DNA from: Carallia brachiata
Lineage: Eukaryota > Streptophyta > Magnoliopsida > Malpighiales > Rhizophoraceae
NCBI GenBank assembly: GCA_021464245.1
Contig: JADCRB010000054.1
Location: 185,481-249,480, forward strand
DNA: 64,000 nucleotides
Direction of reading: 5' to 3'
Positions 57,401 through 64,000 of the stretch are shown in pieces. Within the stretch, counting starts at the first letter, position 1. The number at the start of each line of letters is the position of its first letter. The position numbers and the translations under genes are program-made. The notes beneath the pieces are model-generated. The model ran no database searches. It worked only from the letters and a program-made list of their open reading frames with translations, and was not told the DNA's origin.

Positions 57401-60400
57401 GAGACCAGAGATCATGTGAATGAGTATGCTGATGCGGGCCTCAGGACATTGATACTTGCTTATCGTGAACTTAATGAAGAAGAATATAAGATTTTCAACA
57501 AAGAACTCAATCATGCTAAGAATTCAGTTAGTGCAGATCAGGAAATGTTGATTGATGAAGTGACTGACAAGATCGAGAGGGATCTAATTCTTCTTGGTGC
57601 TACTGCTGTTGAGGACAAACTCCAAAATGGGGTCAGTTAGAAAAACTTTTAAAAAAATAAAAATAAAAACAAGTGCAACTTTGATGAGATTTAGAAATGA
57701 TTAATCTTCCCTTCCACCTGTCAGGTTCCTGACTGCATTGATAAGCTTGCTCAAGCAGGAATTAAAATTTGGGTTTTGACTGGAGACAAGATGGAGACTG
57801 CCATCAATATTGGGTATGCTATGTAGTTATGAGTTAAATTGAGTTTTTTAAAGAGAAGTCTAGAGTTCATATCCCAAATGTCTGGATGGGCCCTAACATA
57901 GACATTCGACAATGCAGTTTTGCTTGTAGTTTGCTTAGACAAGGTATGAAACAAATAGTAATCACCTTGGACAATCCAGAGATCCAAACATTGGAGAAAG
58001 CAGGTGAAAAGGCTGCCATCACCAAGGTAAATATTTTTTTAGATTATCAGTAATAACAATCCAGTCAAATAATTTACTTGTGTAAAGGGGGACGGTGTAG
58101 CATGTCGCTCCTTTATAACTTTTCAATCTTCTTTTTCTTCATTCTTTATTTACCTTTTCTTTTTGACACCGCCCCAGGAGGTTGTAATTAAAAAAGAATA
58201 TGAAATAAGATGGGCATTATTGATGTGATTTGTTGATTCGTTTGTTAAGGCATCAAAGGAAAGTGTTCTCCGGCAAATAACAAATGGAAAGGCTCAACTC
58301 ACTAGGTCAAGTGGGAATACTGAGGCGTTGGCTTTGATTATTGACGGTAAATCCCTTACTTATGCCTTGGAGGAGGACATGAAGAAAATGTTTCTAGAGC
58401 TTGCTATCGGTTGTGCATCTGTCATTTGCTGTCGTTCCTCACCCAAGCAGAAGGCACTGGTGTGTTATTGTTCTTTCTCTTACGTTTCTGTTGAGCACTT
58501 GAATACTTGTTTCTTTCAATTGTGAAACCTTGTTTGGATTTCTTAAAACTTTCTAACCTTTGCTTTAAGGGCTAATTGTTTAGACCATTAACTGATACAT
58601 GCAGGTCACGCGGCTAGTAAAAGCTGGAACTGGGAAAACAACTTTAGCAATTGGTGATGGAGCCAATGATGTTGGTATGCTTCAAGAAGCCGATATTGGC
58701 GTTGGAATCAGTGGTGTTGAAGGAATGCAGGTACTCTTTGGGATACTTTATATTCCTTTCCTGTATTGGCATTTCTTTATGTTTATTTCTGATACTAGTT
58801 GCTTGTGAACCCTGTCTTATGCTTCTTTTCCATTCAGGCTGTTATGTCAAGTGATATTGCAATTGCTCAATTCCGATTTTTGGAGCGATTGCTACTAGTG
58901 CATGGACACTGGTGTTACAGGAGGATCTCTTCAATGGTAAGGCCCTCCATATTTTTGGATGGCAATGAGGCTTAAGATTTTTATCATCCATTTCTATTAA
59001 GTTTTATTATGTCATGGATTTTTCATTTTTTCAATCACAAGCTTATATTTTGATTCTTTTGTTGGCAGATATGCTACTTCTTCTACAAGAACGTCGTATT
59101 TGGTTTCTCTCTTTTCTTGTATGAGGCGTTTGCATCATTCTCTGGGCAACCTGCATACAATGACTGGTTTTTGTCCCTTTATAACATCTTCTTCACATCA
59201 CTTCCAGTGATTGCTTTGGGTATCTTTGACCAGGATGTATCTCCTGGGTATTCAATAAAGGTATGTAACACATGCAATACTTAGTTACGATCATTTGGAC
59301 AGTTAAATGAAGGCCTTTGCACTATTACCTAGGATACGGGTGAACTGAAGTGTACCCATTTCTCCCACTTGCACATATAAATGCATACATACTTCGTGCC
59401 TAGTCCTACTTTTGATCCCACTAGATTCCTTGGTCTGCATTTTTGTGTTGAGGCAAAACTCATCCTCATTTTGCAAACCCTTGGACAGCAAAACTAGTAA
59501 TGGTAATTCCTGCTGCATGAATATCGCTGATTAGCTGCTGATGTCCTACTATGGTGAATCTACAAAATAGATAGAACCCAAATAATGAACTTAGACATTT
59601 CCATTGTTTCTGCAAGTTAATAGCTTAGAGTTAGAGGACTGCATTGTACTTCACAGCTGCATTGTGCATTGATAATTGAGGATTTATTTGGGTCACTAGA
59701 AATCATAGATCTGGTAGTGTATCTTTAGGGCTCAGTTCTCCTATTTTCATGATCCTTTTGTCTCCCTTCTTTGTTGTCTATGATGATAATTATTTTTTGG
59801 AATTCGTGCATTAATCACGTGTACTTAGAGTGGACCATTCTTTGGCATCTTACATGAACTTCTCATCTATAAACAAATAAGAAGCATCTGACCAGCTATC
59901 TGGCTAGTATGCCTGTTTCAGAGGGATTTTGGCACAACAAATTATACCTCGCTACTGATATGCCTGTTTTAGGCCTTTTTTTAGTTTTTTGGCCAGAGTT
60001 TTTGACATAATAGTTGATGCCATTATCTTCTTTCATGTGACAGTTTCCCCTCTTATACCAAGAAGGTGTACAAAATACACTCTTCAGCTGGCGCAGAATA
60101 ATTGGTTGGATGCTTAATGGATTCTGCAGTGCAGTAATCATCTTCTTCTTTTGCGCTAAAGCTATGGACAATCAAGCCTTCAATCACGATGGGAAAACCG
60201 CTGGAAGGGACATTTTAGGGGCTACAATATATACTTGCATTGTGTGGACTGTCAACCTACAGATGGCGCTGGCAATTAATTACTTCACCATTATACAGCA
60301 TGTTTTGATTTGGGGTTCAATTGCCTTTTGGTACATTTTTATGCTGGCATATGGAGCTATTACTCCCAGCTTTTCTACCAATGCTTACATGATCTTCATT

Positions 60401-60682
60401 GAAGCCCTCGCGCCAGCGCCTTCTTTCTGGCTCGTCACACTGTTTGCTGCTCTCTCGGCCCTAGTTCCATACTTCTCCATCTCAGCAATCCAAATGTGGT
60501 TCTTTCCAATGTACCATCAAATGATACAGTGGATGAAACATGAAGGTCAATCAGATGATCCTGAGTATTGTGAATTGGTGCGCCAAAGGTCATTGCGGCC
60601 AAACACAGTTGGCTTCACAGCTCGCGCAGCAGCAAGAACTAAACGGTTAAAAGATAAGCATCAGAACCACTCAAGATATTAG
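54493..60682 (+). CDS. ALA9: P4-type ATPase, phospholipid flippase (ALA9-type), 11 exons, one frame break
   Basis: Moves aminophospholipids or phosphatidylcholine to the cytosolic leaflet, with an ALIS (CDC50) partner, in endomembranes or plasma membrane. Exons: 54493-54885, 55340-56690, 57161-57271, 57355-57631, 57725-57813, 57918-58026, 58250-58459, 58605-58730, 58838-58936, 59069-59260, 60044-60682. Motifs in order: [18 protein letters not shown], actuator [24 protein letters not shown] (M4), the phosphorylated aspartate in DKTGT at 56221-56235, [11 protein letters not shown] and CKGAD (nucleotide binding), [10 protein letters not shown], and [21 protein letters not shown] (hinge). A hydrophobic C-terminal half with six segments follows, from [15 protein letters not shown] to [14 protein letters not shown]. 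The restored length is 1198 aa, as in ALA9-12. Exon 2 lacks one base near 55982, so the literal frame ends at 56032. Start MAGGRRRR fits the family. Confidence 0.94.
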
Positions 60683-61090
60683 CAGGTGATTTCCAGAACA
60701 CATTCATTAACAGCTTTTCGGCCGTGGCTAGTCTGTCCAGAAACGAGCCACCCCTGTTGTATATGACTACACTGAAGGTTGCGGCCTTATTTTACTCGTA
60801 TAGGCAGCCCTATAGTCTAGGACTGTTAGATGACTCTGTACAGAAACATCATTCAGCTGTAGAGTATGTCAACAGGTACAGATGCCCCAAGGAAAGTAAA
60901 TTTTGGTTCTTGGCCTTTTGTTTTATACGAATAGTGATTTTCATCTGTAACTTTTACAAAACATATTCATTAATAGTGAAGAAAATTTCTTGTAGATTTG
61001 GATAGTGCTGTGTTGTACAAGAATATATTATCTCCCCCTTTCTTATTTGTACCCCAATAAAGTTTAATCATTGTTCAAATGGAATTCAGT
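60683..61090 (+). other. 3' UTR of the ALA9-type gene with polyadenylation signal
   Basis: AATAAA at 61056-61061 within an A/T-rich context, ~375 bp after the stop codon. The copia element begins shortly after, so the gene's 3' end is intact. Confidence 0.6.
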
Positions 61091-61419
61091 ACACTCCTCT
61101 TTAATTGTGATGTTTGCATGGTCAATCATGGCTTCCATCTTTTGAACCTCACTCATTACTTCAAGCTCACGAGATTACAGCAAGCAGAAGATCACTTTTT
61201 CTTAGCTTATATTATTGCGATAGAAACTACTAATAGATAACCATCATCATTATCTTTATTTCCAATTGAAATTGTTGTTATCTCATCTGAGAGGTTTAAT
61301 TTTTGTATTTGTTTCTCAAGGTTATCCTCATCTGTAAGCTTCATGCACAGCTATATATCCTGAGTAGCAGTGAATGAATTATATACTGCAAAATCAATCC
61401 AGAAAAATAAATTCTTTTA
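61091..61419 (+). repeat. Probable 5' LTR of the copia element (left border not fixed)
   Basis: An LTR must precede the primer-binding site at 61420. The stretch has no coding sense and is A/T-rich. Its partner LTR is outside the window, so the left border and TG...CA ends cannot be checked; TGTGATGTTTGC at about 61107 is only one candidate start. Confidence 0.4.
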
Positions 61420-61431
61420 TGGTATCAGAGC
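61420..61431 (+). other. Primer-binding site of the copia element (initiator tRNA-Met)
   Basis: TGGTATCAGAGC is the standard plant copia primer-binding site, complementary to the 3' end of initiator tRNA-Met. It is 20 bp upstream of the gag start. Confidence 0.93.
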
Positions 61432-61450
61432 CTTCGCTTAACAGCTTCAC

Positions 61451-64000
61451 ATGGCTTCTGAAACAACCCAGGCAAACGTAGTTTCCTCTTCCTCTGCGGA
61501 CCAATCCGCTACTTCAACCAATATCGTTGCTATTAATGCAACAGCCCAATTACCTTTGAAATTAACCACCTCAAATTATCCATCCTGGAGAGCACAGTTT
61601 ATGTCTCTTCTTGTAGGATTCAATCTTGTTGGTTTTGTTGATGGGTCAAGCCGCTGTCCAGCAAAGAAAATCACGCAAGGAACACGTGATGTTGATAATC
61701 CTGAATACCTCAATTGGGTGCGCCAAGACCAACTTATTTTTCATGCCATCATCGCATCAGTCTCAGAGAATTTAGTTTCTCTAATTGCTTTAGCAACAAC
61801 CTCTCAAGAAGCCTGGGAGCGTCTCCAAAGGCTATATGCCAACAAATCTCGATCTCGAATTATGTCTCTCAAGGAACGACTCTTTGAACCACAAGGTACG
61901 AGGTCTGTATCTCAATATCTCCAGTCCATCAAAGCTATTTCGGATGAATTAGCAATTATTCAGGCACCTGTCCCAGAAGAGGACTTGATTGTGCATATTC
62001 TTAATGGGGTTGGACCCCATTTTAAAGAACTCACAGTTGCTATACGTGCTAGAGAATCATCAATCACCTTTGAAGAATTGCATGATAAACTCATGGATTT
62101 TGAAAATTATTTGAGCAAGGAATCATCAGTCTCTCTTCCAGTAACAGCAAACATTGCTCGTCGAGGAGGACGCGGATTCTCTCGACAAAATTTTCGTGGC
62201 CTTAGTTCCCAACCTTTCTCCTCTTGGCGCTCACCAGGCCGTCCGTTCAGCAATTCTCCCACTTCTCGTGGACGTGGTGATACTGCCACCAGCCACAATA
62301 AATCAATCTGTCAAATATGCGACAGACCAGGCCATATCGCCAAGCATTGCTACCGTGGCAAAGAATTTTTTCGGCAAGGACCGGTGGCTAATCTTGTTCA
62401 GTTTGATCCACCAAAATTAAATTATCAGGCAAAAAAGGCAGATTGGATAGTTGATTCTGGAGCCACACATCACGTCACCAATGATCTCAATAATCTATCA
62501 ATTTTTTCTGAGTATGATGGTACAGATGAAATACTTGTTGGTAATGGGTCAGGTTTGCCTATAACTCATACAGGTTCAGCTACATTATCTATTTCCAATC
62601 ATAATTTTCAGCTCTCAAATATTTTATGTGCTCCTGACATGAGAAATAATTTATTGTCTGTGTCCCAATTTTGTAAAAAGAACAACGTCTCAGTAGAATT
62701 TTTTCCATCTTTTTTTGTGGTGAAGGACTTGAGCACGGGGGCGCCAGTACTGCAGGGACCAAATAAGGATGACGTCTATAGGCTACCATCAGATTTTTCA
62801 TTTACCCGCAGCAACCAACCTCTTGCCATGGCTACATCCACCATCTCCCCTACAGTTTGGCATCAGAGACTTGGCCATCCATCTTTTTCTCTTTTTCAGC
62901 ATGTTATTAAGCATTTTTCCTTACCATGTTCCTCTTTAGAGAAGGCATCTTTTTTATGCAACTCCTGCAATTGCAATAAAAGTCATAAACTTCCTTTTTC
63001 TATATCTACAATTTCGAGTTCTCATCCACTTGATATTTTATATTCTGATGTGTGGGGGCCTACCTCTGTTGAGGGGCTTGATGGGTCACGGTATTATGTC
63101 ATTTTCATTGACCATTACACCAAATATGTGTGGTTATACACCCTGCGCTATAAATCTGATGTCAGTGTTATTTTTCCTCAGTTTAAAGCTCTTGTTGAAA
63201 AACAATTCTCAACTCCAATTAAAAAGCTATACACAGATGGTGGTGGAGAATTCCTGGCACTTAAAAATTTTCTTGCATCAAATGGGATTACTCATCTTCT
63301 TACACCGCCCCATACACCTGAACACAATGGACTCTCTGAAAGAAAACACCGTCACATAGTCGAGACAAGCCTCACTCTACTTCACCAAGCTCAGCTTCCA
63401 TTGAAATTTTGGCCATATGCCTTTAAGGCTGGTGTTTACTCCATTAATAGGCTTCCAACACCCACCCTTAACATGGATAGTCCCTATTTCCGACTCTTTA
63501 AAACCCCACCAAATTATGGTAAAATGCGTGTGTTTGGGTGTTTGTGCTACCCCTGGCTTAAGCCTTACACATCTCATAAGATGGCACCAAAATCTCATCC
63601 ATGTATTTTCTTAGGCTATTCTCCAAATCAAAGTGCATTCCAATGTTACAATCCCTCTACCAAAAAAATAATAGTGTCCCGTCATGTCATATTTAGTGAG
63701 CATATTTTTCCATATTCCACAATCGCATCTACTGCGGCCCAAGAAAATTCTTCACCGATCTCATTTGATGCACTAACCCCATCCCACTATTTGCTCTCTT
63801 CCTCTTCCATTGCAGGTAATCAAAATTCTGGTGTTTCAACTGCTGTACAGCCATCCACATTTGGTCCCTCAGCTGAAACTGGCTCCTCCGACGTTGAACG
63901 TTCTTCTCCTAGTATCTCCGCGCCTCCATCAACCACAACTCAACCCTCACAACGCCTTCATCCTATGATCACCAGATCAAAGAACAACATCTTCAAACCA
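61451..64000 (+). CDS. Ty1/copia gag-pol polyprotein, 5' part, open to the window end
   Basis: An uninterrupted frame of 850 codons that runs off the window. Domains: gag (UBN2 type, with NYPSWRAQFMSLL, RLYANKSRSRIMSLKERL and GGRGF...GRG basic region), CCHC knuckle CQICDRPGHIAKHC at 62309-62350, protease WIVDSGATHHVT near 62450, GAG-pre-integrase WHQRLGHPS, integrase acidic residues in LYSDVWGP, YTDGGGEF and HNGLSERKHR, and then a Ser/Pro/Thr-rich linker before RT. RT and RNase H would follow outside the window. The gag text and short leader resemble the Ale/Retrofit lineage, an inference. The absence of stops or shifts suggests a young, possibly active copy inserted just behind the ALA9-type gene in the same direction. 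Confidence 0.93.
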   Translation, partial: MASETTQANVVSSSSADQSATSTNIVAINATAQLPLKLTTSNYPSWRAQFMSLLVGFNLVGFVDGSSRCPAKKITQGTRDVDNPEYLNWVRQDQLIFHAIIASVSENLVSLIALATTSQEAWERLQRLYANKSRSRIMSLKERLFEPQGTRSVSQYLQSIKAISDELAIIQAPVPEEDLIVHILNGVGPHFKELTVAIRARESSITFEELHDKLMDFENYLSKESSVSLPVTANIARRGGRGFSRQNFRGLSSQPFSSWRSPGRPFSNSPTSRGRGDTATSHNKSICQICDRPGHIAKHCYRGKEFFRQGPVANLVQFDPPKLNYQAKKADWIVDSGATHHVTNDLNNLSIFSEYDGTDEILVGNGSGLPITHTGSATLSISNHNFQLSNILCAPDMRNNLLSVSQFCKKNNVSVEFFPSFFVVKDLSTGAPVLQGPNKDDVYRLPSDFSFTRSNQPLAMATSTISPTVWHQRLGHPSFSLFQHVIKHFSLPCSSLEKASFLCNSCNCNKSHKLPFSISTISSSHPLDILYSDVWGPTSVEGLDGSRYYVIFIDHYTKYVWLYTLRYKSDVSVIFPQFKALVEKQFSTPIKKLYTDGGGEFLALKNFLASNGITHLLTPPHTPEHNGLSERKHRHIVETSLTLLHQAQLPLKFWPYAFKAGVYSINRLPTPTLNMDSPYFRLFKTPPNYGKMRVFGCLCYPWLKPYTSHKMAPKSHPCIFLGYSPNQSAFQCYNPSTKKIIVSRHVIFSEHIFPYSTIASTAAQENSSPISFDALTPSHYLLSSSSIAGNQNSGVSTAVQPSTFGPSAETGSSDVERSSPSISAPPSTTTQPSQRLHPMITRSKNNIFKP

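Overview
This window is nuclear DNA from a eudicot plant. It is AT-rich, its genes are split by many GT-AG introns, its proteins belong to plant-specific families, and the intergenic space is filled with LTR retrotransposons, a LINE fragment, miniature DNA transposons and microsatellites. I cannot name the species.

Layout. (1) 1308-6421, minus strand: an isoprenylcysteine methylesterase gene (ICME) in 11 exons. (2) 10200-18251: a complete Ty3/gypsy Tat-lineage LTR retrotransposon with two ~950 bp LTRs and a perfect 5-bp target duplication (ATTAA). Its gag and protease are missing and its pol is broken. Between integrase and the polypurine tract it carries a WUSCHEL-type homeodomain ORF, followed about 250 bp later by a WUS-box hexapeptide. 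(3) 18257-28411: gene-free, with a MULE-type MITE, a foldback element and microsatellites. (4) 28412-33421, plus: PHO1;H1-type phosphate exporter (SPX-EXS), 14 exons. (5) 35252-37219, plus: plastid-targeted DNL/Zim17 zinc-finger HSP70 escort protein, 4 exons. (6) 37472-38517, minus: AGP19-type lysine-rich arabinogalactan protein, convergent with (5). (7) 41484-42352: 5'-truncated LINE with a 16-bp target duplication. (8) 42369-53400: gene-free repeat-rich DNA. (9) 54493-60682, plus: ALA9-type P4-ATPase (phospholipid flippase), 11 exons. (10) 61420 to the window end, plus: Ty1/copia element with an uninterrupted gag-protease-integrase frame that runs off the window.

The host genes PHO1;H1, Zim17-type, AGP19 and ALA9 are in the same order as Arabidopsis At1g68740, At1g68730, At1g68725 and At1g68710 (from memory), so this is a conserved microsyntenic block expanded by transposons. 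The genes do not form a pathway: they cover phosphate export, organellar chaperone upkeep, cell-surface glycoprotein and lipid flipping.

ICME, PHO1;H1 and ALA9 each need exactly one extra base to restore a family-length frame, and the AGP gene needs several frame changes. Either the assembly has residual indel errors or several loci are damaged; I favour the first. The item most worth following is the WOX-like cargo of the Tat retrotransposon.
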